Origin: Aspidapion aeneum
Lineage: Eukaryota; Arthropoda; Insecta; Coleoptera; Brentidae
DNA: 64,000 nucleotides
Direction: 5' to 3'
NCBI GenBank assembly: GCA_963576565.1
Contig: OY755046.1
Location: 50,400,786-50,464,785, forward strand
Of this stretch, positions 14,401 to 26,400 are shown in pieces. The first letter of the stretch is position 1; every line of letters starts with the position of its first letter. A program made the position numbers and the translations under genes. The notes under the pieces are model-generated. The model did no database searches and was not told the DNA's origin. It saw nothing but the letters and a program-made list of their open reading frames with translations.

Positions 14401-17400
14401 TAATACCTTTAGAGTAAAGAAGTTTTCCTATGGCGATATTTTAGATTCACAATGGCTATATAAAATAATTTAGGTCACAAAATTGCCAAAAATGTCAGAG
14501 TCCCAAAATTATTTTATCACATAAAAATATACCGAGTTTGTCGTTTTGTTGATGATCAAATTGCCTGCCAGATTTATTTTTCTGATAAAATCGTATCTGA
14601 AAAGCTCTCAAAACAAGCGCGCCGACTCAAGAGTGCTTTTTAATAGTTTTTTGATAACAAAATAACAAATATTTAAAATTTAAAAAAAATCATTTACACT
14701 ATTCAACATTAAAAAAGTCTGTTTGGTTTACATAAATCAAAATTAAAGTAAAATTATTGTTAAAAAACACTGCTAAAACGACTAGATAAATATTTTCTCT
14801 TTACAATATTTTTTTTTTAAATTTATATACGCCATTATGGTTTTATAGTGGTCACTTGGTTTTATTTGTTACTGTATCGCAAAAAGGATTTTTGAGTGCC
14901 CTTATGAAACCAACAAAAAAAAACGATGTAAACATAGTCAACATAACCACACTTAAATTTTTTGTATTTGTTTTTAAAGTGTTTAAAAGCGTATAATTCA
15001 ACACTTTTAAATGTTTTTTATCGTGCAATTTCGACACAATCGAGAGGGCCAGTGCAATGATATTCGTTGTGCCTGCAGGGTGGAGGGCAACCTCTTATAT
15101 AGGCCGTCTAAACAGGCCTTATCTAGGCCTGGGTGTCCTACCCAGGAGGACGGAAACTCAACAATTATTAATTATTGTCAACAATTATTAATTATTGTCA
15201 ACAATTATTAATTATTGTCAACAATTATTAATTATTGTCAACAATTATTAATTATTGGGCTTTAAATCATCAATCTTGCAATAGGTAGGTATGTACCAAT
15301 CTGTACCTAGGTATATCTATTATTTTTACAAGAAATAGCTAAAAAAGTAAAACAGGAAAGTATTTACTTACTTCTGTTAGAACCCTTAAGGAAACAAGGT
15401 TTTATATGGCCGCCTATTTAAATAATATTTAATATACAGCTATGGGTAACTATAAATACAAAAGAATTAAGTTTACCATTAAGCCTTCATATAAAACCTT
15501 TTTAAAATGCCTAAAAGTAATGGCAAAAACCAAAAGTCAAGTTTATATTTACTACTCTTAAAAACCTTAAGGAAACTTGGTTCTATATGGCCGCCTATCT
15601 AATCATATTTACTTTTAAACTACTGGTAACTATAAAAACAAAAGGATATAAGATAACCTTTTAGCTCTATTATATAACACTTTTGTGATGATCTAAAGTA
15701 ATGAAAAAACTAAATGACCAAAGCTTATATTTATTTCTTTTTAAAAACTTTAGGTAAAATGGTTTTATAAGACCATCTTTATAAATCAGAAATCAATAAA
15801 ACCAAAAGTATCTAAAAGGAACAGAAGGAATATCAGTTTTATTAAACTCCCTTTATAAATCACTTTTTGGTTGTATAACACTCCTTTAGGTAATTGGCAA
15901 TATAAATTACCTTTATGTAGCCAAATTGATCCTACAACCCATAACAGCACCCTCTAAATAACCTAGGAACCAAATTAGTAAAACCTTGAGTGGTAATAAT
16001 GTTACTTGGGAATCTAGATACTATTTAAATTAGTCAAAATTTTTGATCTTTGAATCGAAATATATCATAAAAACAACTGAAATTGGCAATATGTAGCATA
16101 TACCTTATAGATGACTGTAATTGTACTATGTAGACTAACCTGTTCTGAAAACGTTATTTTATTCACAGTATGTCGAATAAAACCAGCTTTAAGGAGATGT
16201 GAGGCGTATTTTCTTGCGTCCCGTCGTTCCTGGAATCCCTCGACATGTGTTAGGAGCCAGTCTATCATATCTGTACCTATAGTTTTAGAAAGTATATATG
16301 AATTAGCTAACAATGATGATTGATGAATTATACTTGAAATCATAAGACTGGTGAAAACTCTTGTTTGCAAGGTATAAATTGTTTTTAAAAATTGAGTAGA
16401 TATTTATAATATTAAACTTACCTATGAATGCATTAGGTATAGTAATTTTCAGCCACATTCGGTCCCTTATTTCCAATCCGCTATCAGGCCTTTGCATAGT
16501 TTGCACGATTTCAGACATGGGAGAGTTTATGGTCAGTGGTTCTGCCAAATCTAAAAAAATATATTTTAGGCTTACGACGCGACATCTCCGAAATAGCACA
16601 AGAAACAAGACAATACGAAAAATATGTGCAAATAGATGATAGATCAATAAGCCTCTGCATATTGGGCTGACTGATAATCCTGAGGCAGGAACATTCACAT
16701 ATTATGGATTTTCACGTTCTCAGGGTTTTACTCAACACGAGAGTCATCAAGAACCCGCAGGGCACTAGGTTGTTTATATATTTAATACCACTTGTTATCA
16801 TACCATATTATCGTAAAATTCGACTTTGTACTAATTACAAAACCACTGTTAATTAATCACTTAACGAGAATCAGTATCCCATCCCAAGAATAGAAGATAT
16901 TTAACAAAAATAGCTCCTTACGCGTATTAAAGGGCATATTTACGAGTATCAGATCGCGAAAGTGCTAAAGTTCACACGATATTCATTCTTACAGAAAGTA
17001 AGCGAATAAAATTCAAAATTAGAACTTAGAAGTTTACAAAATAAATTATTAAATTTTAAGAAAAATCCATAAAGAGATTTAGCTTATATTGATGATAATT
17101 TTGTGCAAGGCTTTTTCATGACAAGACAGGAAAATTTAGCTAATGAAAGTATGGACAAAACTGGGAAAAATTATTCATGTTAAAATCAAGAAACACCAAC
17201 GTTTTTTAAAGATGAAAATAAATATTTAGGACTTATTATACTTAAACATTGGCACAAAAAGGGGGCAAATATGGCTAGACAGATAATATAGAGAACAAGG
17301 CTTTAAAATCAAACAAAACATAGTGCAAAAAAAGAAGCGAACCAAAAAAAAAAGGTGCCTCTACTCAACCTACCCGGACCAAGCAGACACTCACGTTCAT

Positions 17401-20400
17401 TGGCGGGGATCGTACTCGCTATGCTCGCACTGGAAACGGTACTGGAACTAGGCGGCCTCGCTACCGGGTCGCCGCGAACCGCCGCTGTGTGTGCAACCCA
17501 AGCACCTGTAAAATTAAAATTTTTAAGACCTTTAATAACATCTGCTTACTGATACAACTGACACTTTATGCTAAGAACAAACATATGAAAAAGTTTTTGT
17601 AAGTAAAACTTTCCTGAAATGCTTACAAAAGGGGAGAAAATAAATAGAAGATCATAACCTAAACATAAACCCACCTGGATCAATAGGTCGGACTGGCTCT
17701 GTCCTTGGTATAGTAAAGTAACCTTTAGGATTGGGGTCCCAACATTTTGCTACAACTAGTTTGATCGGCCTGAAAAAAATTAATTACTGCTAATGATTTT
17801 ATAATTATGAGTTTTGTCAGAAGTCACGCCGCGCAGGAATATTTTTAATAGTAAGGTTCTTTATATTATATAATGGATTTTCACCCTCTCAGGGTTTTAC
17901 TCAACACAAGAGTCACCAAGAACCAGAAGGGCAGCAGATGGTTTATATATTTAATACCAAAAAGTATCGCAAAATTTGACTTTGCGCCAATTACAAAGCC
18001 ACTGTTAATCAGCCACTTAACGAAAATCAGTACCCCATACCAAAACTCAAAGATATATTTTAACTTAACATGTATTAAATCGCATATTTACAGGTTATCT
18101 GTAGATTCACCAGTTTATTCCACCAAAAAAGAAATAACGAAGAAATTTACTACCAGTTTATTATATGGTGCATATTGGGGTAAAATACTCACCCTGGTTT
18201 TTGGACGACCTCTCGAAGAACCTTGACAGCTTCGTCATTTGACATATTTTCGAAATTTACGTCGTTGACTTGCAAAATCATATCACCGGGTTCTATTCTA
18301 CCATCTAAGGCTACAGCACCTCTGTGAAAAGAAATAATTATTTATAGTTGATAATGATTGATTATTATTCATGTGAGTGCGCCTTGCAGCCCTTCCACTG
18401 CGACCACCAGTGGGTCTATTGTGCTCACTTTTGAGTGGTCTGTTACCACTGTATGTCTAGCCCTCCAAAAAGGCTGGCTATCAGTTTGGTCGAGAAAATG
18501 TTCGGATCTTCTGAATCAATCTGAGGTTTACCGAAATTTTTCTGACAAAAACGTGCAATAGCACAGTACATGTCTGACTGTTTCGTCATCCTTTAGACAC
18601 ACACAGTCTGCTTTCCGGCTCTTCTGTTAGTCCCATTCTGTGCACGGCTACTCTTAATCGGCAGTGACCCGTAAAGAGTTCAGTCAGCATACGGATTTCC
18701 TGTCTTGGCTCTTTTTCTACAAGGGCCTTTAATAAACTCTGTAGAGTGGGCCAGTTCTGGTAGATTTATTCAGTATTGTTAGAAGCTGTCCTCATGTCAT
18801 ATATGCTATTCCCAGGGCTGGTTCGGGGTCGAAAAAGTCGGCAGATGTCGCTTCTCTTGCTGCTTTTTGTGCGGTTATTATTTATAGTTTAGTTTGGGAG
18901 TTTCGTGCGCTTCGGGTGAAGTTTACCATGTGGTAGTTTAAATGTGCACCTTGAGGTCACGTGCTTGACAAGGCTTGGAATAAAAAGATTCTAAAAACTT
19001 CAAAGAAAGAAAGGATTGCTACAGTTTCGTCGGGTTAGGCAGATAAATTAAAGAAGAAAATCTGTTAGTTTCTTACCCTTTCATAATGGATCCAACATAA
19101 ATGCCTCCATCACCGCCCTTATTGCTTTGTCCCACTATTGATATACCCAAAAAATTTACAGTGTCCATGTTCAGTGTCACAGTAATTATGTTCAATGACA
19201 TTGTCGAGTCAGTTATGCTCGAATAGGAGCTGGTTCTTGACATTGCCTGAAACAAACGAATGCTCATTCTTAATGATCAGTACAACAACGCTTCCTTTAT
19301 GGCCTAGAATAACTATTATAGTTTTAGAAATAGAATAGGGGGATAATATTATACCTGTAATCTCTGTTTTCTCCGTCTCTGAGGCCGTTTTCTCCCCGCC
19401 ACGTGTAACCGACTAATGCTCGAACATTCTGACAACGCTGTATGCCGCCCTGTCGTTTCGGACTGGAAACTAGTGGTCTCAATGTCGGAACTGACTATAG
19501 ATGCATCTTCATAGACCCTAATAAAATATTTTCTTTTAAAACACTGATTTTTAGGCCTAAACAAATTCCGAACTACATAGCACTTTTTTTCAGATCTTTA
19601 AATAGTTCATTTAATATTTTTTTTGTAGATTTAGGTCGGCTTTTTGTACCTTTAGAATCTAAGAAATATTCTGAGTTCTTCAACATATTCTTACAAGAAA
19701 AAATATTTTTCCCTACTTATCTTTTTCCAAAAATGCAGAAAATTTAAATTAAAGAAAAGTTACAATAAACCATACTTTCTAAACATGGAAATTATTAAAC
19801 ACAAAATCGTAAACTGAATTTATTAAAAAATTATCAAGCAAATAATATATGGAAATGTACATGAAGGTACAAATCATAAAGTGTGGAAATGGTTCACTAA
19901 TCTACCAGTAGAGGGCGCATATCTCAAAAACCAGAATATAATTTTGGGACATAATACTCTGTGCCTTCTTTTTTCACAGCCACCTCTGGTGCAGCTGACA
20001 GCGCTTTCAACTATAGTTGATATTGTATTAAAGTGATACCGCGTCATCAAAACCTTGATGGGCGGGAAGGGAGTAGAGGGGTACATACAGTGGCACGCAC
20101 TTCCTTTAATTGTTTTATTGATATTGATTCCCAAAATGAGGCACTGCACTAATTAGTCATTAGCTTACTATTTAACTTGCCTTTCATTGATGTCTTCTTT
20201 TAAACGATTTCATTAGAAAGGAACATATATACTCTTATCTGGTTGTTACGAACATATTGATTTAGCAGGGCTTTGACGTTTTCTATTTGCTGTTTTGACT
20301 GTTTATGTCAAACAAATTATGACGGAGCTTTTTACAAAACAAATTACCGTTTTTGCAACTAAATCAATATTTGCGCACATTTTAATATAATTTTGGATCC

Positions 20401-23400
20401 TCTTTTATGTTTCGGATTTTTATTTGTTAGGTAGGTACCTATTTGACCTCTCCTTTAAAAGGTCTTAGTGTTGTATGTAACCTTCGAACATTAAACCCCG
20501 AGCGGCACACTGCATGTACAAAGTGAAACACTAATTTTTTAGGGCTTCTTTACTTAGATTTTGCCGCAAATTTTGGTTTACCATAGCTATGATGTGGTGC
20601 CACTTTAATACAATATCAACTATAGTAGATCAGTCAACCATTTCTACACTTTACATTTTACATTTTACATTTCAATATTTTTGTTTCAAAATTCAGTTTT
20701 CTTCAATTTTGTTTCATTCATTTGCAGTTTCTACTACTAAATATTTTTGTACACATTTTGTTTCTATTTTTTTGCATTTCTATAAATTATGTGTGCACAA
20801 TAATAATGTCTGAAGCATCTATCTCCTAAACTATTAAACCGATATTGTAATTTTAAAAAAGTGAATGACGACGCTATAAAATGAAATATTTATTAACTAT
20901 GTTTTTATGATAATATATTTCTATTCTCTCTCACTCTAAACATTTCGCACTTTTACAAGGCTAAAACAGCTATAAAATTTTAAGGGACATGTTTTTTTAA
21001 AAGCTAAACAGCACTAAAACTAAATTAAAACGGTAAGAAAAGTGTTTTTATTGGAAGTTTTAAACCAGTTAAAAAAATTTGGACTCGCCACTATTATTAA
21101 CACACCTAAAAATCTTCTAAAAAATCAGTTACACCATCAAGGCTCAAATGTTATATAACGAAAAAATTAATTATTTAGTTGAAGCGACCCCTAAATGTAG
21201 CTACCTAGCTAGAAATTAGAGTTTAAAAACCTTAAAATAAATAAGTTTGTTTTGTTTTTGGCTTAGGTATATTCTCAGTATAATTCCTCAGATTTTCAAT
21301 ATTTTCCAGGGGTTAAAACTACCCCCAACGCACCTGGGTAAATGTCCATTAATCCTATTAGAGTATTTATGGTGCCTCCTAGCTCCCTGTCTTGAACTAA
21401 TGATGCTTTCAGTGTCAGTACATATGGACTCAGGGGCTTGGGGATGTGGGGGTAAACGGGGTTCGATGGGGTGGGTGACGCTGTCGGTACATTGCGAGCC
21501 GCCGTCTGATTGGTTTGAACCTTCTGAGGACACCAGCTATCAAACAAAAACTAAAAAACTTTAAAAACTGTTTTTTAGAAAAAAAATTTACTAAAATTTC
21601 AAATTAATTTAATTTAAGCACTTTTAATGTCCATTTTATTGAATAACACAAAAATAAATTTATTTATTTATTTATTTATCAACGAGCAATTGCCCAATTA
21701 AAATACAAAGTTAAAGTAACAAGAAAGAACATAAACCTAACCTATCACTTAAAAGATAATAAAACCTAAAAATGATAACAGTAACATATTAAAAAATATA
21801 TAGCATAATATTAACATAAAACAAAGTAAAACCTACACAATACTGAAATTGAGTAACATAATATAAAAATTTTCCCCAGTGGGTCAATTCATATAAAATT
21901 AATGAGAAAAAGAAGCTTTGGTAGAATATTCCTGATTTTTAATGATTTTTGGTATTCTACCAGTCAAGGGGATGAATAATACCAAATTTAAATTTTTGCT
22001 AAAAATAATTTTGGAAAATGAAAATTGCACATTTGGCTCAAACATGTACTAAAATAATTTTAGATATCTCAAGAACTATGTACAATAGAGTAATGGTATA
22101 TGGCTTGTTGGAAAGGTTTTTAAAATATGTTGTGTGTCGAATGATAAAAATTAAATTTTTCAAAACAGATATTTTTTTAATTTTGAATCGGTTTTACACA
22201 AAAATTATGTGATACCTCATTCGAAAGATCTTATGTATCAATACCCTGGTGTAGGCAGTCCCCGAGGTATCCATCCAATAAAATAATGCAGTTTAGCATT
22301 ATTTAATTTTGTTGGCATTAAACAATATTTAAAATGTTCTACTCTTATTAAACATTCTTTTGCATTAAGTGGATATCTAATGTTTCATGAAACAACATTA
22401 TTTGGAATTTTTGTTGTTAAAATGTGTTGAATGTCTTATCTTTATATTTTAACTGTTAAAGTTCTTGGAAATTATTAAAAATATTTAAACATTTTTAATA
22501 AAAATTTTCTGCCACTATTTAAAATTATTTCACATTCCTAGTGTTTAAATTTTTATCATAATTTTTTGAGACTTTTTTCTATTTTTTTGAGACTACTTAC
22601 TACAAAATTTTCTGGAATTTCAGTGGTTTAAATTTGTTCATTGTCTTTGTAATTTAAGTCATTAAAACTTTTTGCCTGTATTAGTATTTTTTAAATATTT
22701 GGTATTTAAAATTGTGTGCCACCATTTAAAATTATTTGGCATTAGGTATTTAATTTAATGTTTAATTTTTTGGAAGTTTTTGGTACTATTCAAAATCTTT
22801 TGGAATAGGGACTTATTGTAATAAAGCCAGGCTGTCATAGTGCCAGGCAATATTTTGACAGTTTTACATTGTAAGACCAGCTGTGAACTTTTAATATAAG
22901 GCCTTGGTTTACTATAAGAACCAGAATTATTACTGCCTTTTTTATTAGAGGAAAATAAACTACTTATTTTTAAATTTGACTGTGGTATGTCAATTTTGAA
23001 AGATCAACTGTCAGTAGGTAAATTTTGAAAGATCAACTGTCAATGTAAAAATGTCAAAATACTATCTGGCACTATTACTGCCTGGCCTTATTGCAATAAG
23101 TCCCGAATAATAAAAATAATTGAATTATTTGGTTTTTTGCTTAAATTTGTTGTTCATGGTAAAAATGTTCTAATTTTAGTCATTCAATACATAACCAAGG
23201 CTTCTTGGGCTTTTATAATCTTGCTTTGAATAGCATGAATAAAAAAACCTTTTAATGAAAGAAACAGAGATTTAGGCCAGGTAAACTTTCTGATAACAAA
23301 GAAATAGTTTGGCTGTCTTCTTGTTAATCCATTGACTCTGCATTAGACACACTCCACCTTGTCCTGAATGGTTGTAAACTTTTTTTTTATTTCCTAGGAA

Positions 23401-26400
23401 ACAGTATAAAATTATTTAGGTAGCTATCTAAATACTTAGACAAAAATTAAAACAAAACATAAACACAAAATCTATAATATAAAACAAAATTTTTATTTAA
23501 TAGTAATTTTATCAAAACATACATAAATAATACTTGATAAAAAAAAATGTTTTAACCCTTGATCTTAAAATAAATTTGTATAAATAAATATTGTGGCACT
23601 AGTGTTAAACACCAGAAAATTGTTTTTAAGCTTGTAGATATTTTAAATTGGTACATAATAAAGCAAAGAGAAATAAATAAGAAAATATTCAAAGATATTT
23701 ATTTCTGAGTTTATTTCATATTGAAACTAAATTAACACTTTATATTCTTTACATTTCCAGTGTGAGTAGGAGTCTGTAATGTCTTGAAATTTTGGGTAAT
23801 GCCCAAGGGGCCAAATTACAACACACTCTAGGGGGGAAGGGGGTATGTAGCTTTGTATTACACTAAATGACTTTTTAATGTAATTTCCCTTGAAAATGTG
23901 TTACACACAGGGCTAAAATTCCAAACAAAATTACTTTTTGTTATGTTATTTATGAATGGCCCCCAATGGACAAACTAAATTATTTTTTTTTTTAATTAAA
24001 TATTTTTAACTTTTTTCTGCCTGCTTGGTAATACTAAGATGGAGATAAATTAAATACCAAATTTGGGCATTGTACATGTTGTTGAAAAATTTCTAATTTT
24101 TAGTCTAAATGTACAATTCATCAGCTGAAAGTAGAACTATCTTCTCTGGAATTAAAAATGGGATAGTTCTACTTTCAGCTGACAAATTACCTCAACAACT
24201 ACTTCTTTAAAACAGGTTTTTAAGAAATTTTAAAGAAAAATTAGGTTATTTGTTATGATCTCACTTAATCTGACCTGATCTTAAAACCAGGCAAGAATAT
24301 TTATACACAATTACTTACCCAACTAACAACTCTGCCATTGAAACAGGGAAGATGTGCAGTGTCATCAACTATTTCTTCCTTGACCACCCTGTAATAAAGA
24401 AAAGTCTTTTAAAATTATGTAGACCCTTAATATAAAATAAATTGTAATTTTTAACCTTTTTTCAGGCATTTTTACTGCAATCATTTTGCTCACAAAAAGT
24501 TTTTTTTTTCTAACCTTTTAACAAAAAAAAACATAAAATTTGCAGGGTAGGGGTAGTGTCCCTAAATAATTTGAGTTTTTTGATGTTAAAACTGTCAATT
24601 TATTTATGGACACTAGAGACCCTGTATGTATGACATATTTTAAACATAAAGAGATACAACAAACTCTTCAAAGTCAAATTTATTTAAGTCAAAATCAAAG
24701 GATGAAAATATCAGTCCTCTATACTCTAGCGATGTTTAGAGAGAGACACACCTTCTGTCCTTGTTAATTCATAGGCCTTGGATATTAAAAATAAACATTT
24801 TATAACAAAACATATACAGTGGGTCACCTGATAAACATGTTTGTTTATATGTTGCATGATGATTGATGTCACTCACCGCTGACTATTTAAATTACTTTAG
24901 TGAAATGCCAATGAATTTGGCAAGAAAATAACATAACCAAAAAATGTTAATTTCAGTGACTTCGATGGGCTTGTCACGTCTCTTTTTAGTAAAAATATGT
25001 CATACCCCTGTATGTAATGGACACTAGGTAGAGGCACATTGTTAAATGAGTATACATCTTGTTTGGTGTATGTATCTATGCTTGTATATATGTTACTTTC
25101 AATGAGTTGAAAAAAAAGGGTAGTTTATTACAAAATGTAAGAATGAGCCCCAGGATATTTCATTTTTATATATATATTAGGTATATAATAATAACAAAAA
25201 TAAGAGTCTAAAAAATAACACAAAAACTGAGAAAATCATACAAAATATAGTAATGTTTACTAAGAAAATTTAAAAACGAAAATCATGAAATTTTCAAGAA
25301 AACTTCCAAAATAAAATTTAATTTCTGAGGGGTGATCAGCTGCCCACAGTAGGTGTACAAATTTTTCTACAGGACCCCACAGTACTATACAGGGCTTCCA
25401 CAGGACCCCATAGGACTATACAGGACCCCACAGGACTATACAGGACTCGACTGGACTGCCACAGGATTATACAGGACTTCGAGGGTACTGGCTCCTAAGG
25501 GGTGCCCCAAGGGGTGAACAGCTAACCCAAAATGTGTACACTGATTGTGAAAATCCACAATCTTTTGCTAAGATTGTGTAAAGATTGTGAGGGATTGTGG
25601 TAAGATTGTGAGGGATTGTGATGGATTGTGGTAAGATTGTGCCAGATTGTGAGTGATTGGGAGGGATTGTGTAAAGATTGTGAGAAATGTGTACACCAAT
25701 TGTGAGAACTGTTCACCCCTCGGGCTGCCCTAAGCATGATTAAGTACTAAGGCTGGCAAAGGCAAATCAGGTCTCTAAGAAAAATGAGAGTGAAGACATT
25801 ATTTTTTCAGCCACAGAACTCTACAGAAGGACTATACAGGACTTGTACAGGATTATACAGGACATGTAAAGGACACTACAGGACCAAAAATTTCTTAAAG
25901 TCCTGTAGGACAGTGTACAAATTTGGTTCAGCTGTTCACCCCTCATTATTTTCCGAGGGGTGAACAGCTTACCCAAAATGTGTACACCGATTGTGAAAAT
26001 CCACAATGTTTTGCTAAGATTGTGAGGGATTGCGGTAAGATTGTGAGGGATTGTGGTACAATTGTGACAGATTGTGAGGGATTGTGGAGGACTGTGCAGT
26101 GGCGTAGCGTGCCTGAAGGGGCGGGGGGTCGACAGCCGGGACAGCCCATCAAAAATTCTAACAACCAAAAAAAGAAGAAAAAAAAAGGTCATAATGTCTA
26201 TAGTTTCCTTTGCCACCCTCTTAATTTACCGTTCCGGCCCTGCTACTTAATAACCGCGGGGTGGACAGCTAACCCAAAATGTGTGCACTAATTGTGAAAA
26301 CCCACAATCTTTTGCTAAGATTGTGAGGGATTGTGTAAAGCTTGTGAGGGATTGTGAAGGATTGTGAGGGATTGTGAAGGATTGTGGTCAAATTGTGAAG

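Noticed and set aside
16065..16698. Long frames on both strands around dsh DEP exons
   Set aside because: Extensions of exons 9 and 10 into introns; splice sites and family similarity define the true exons.
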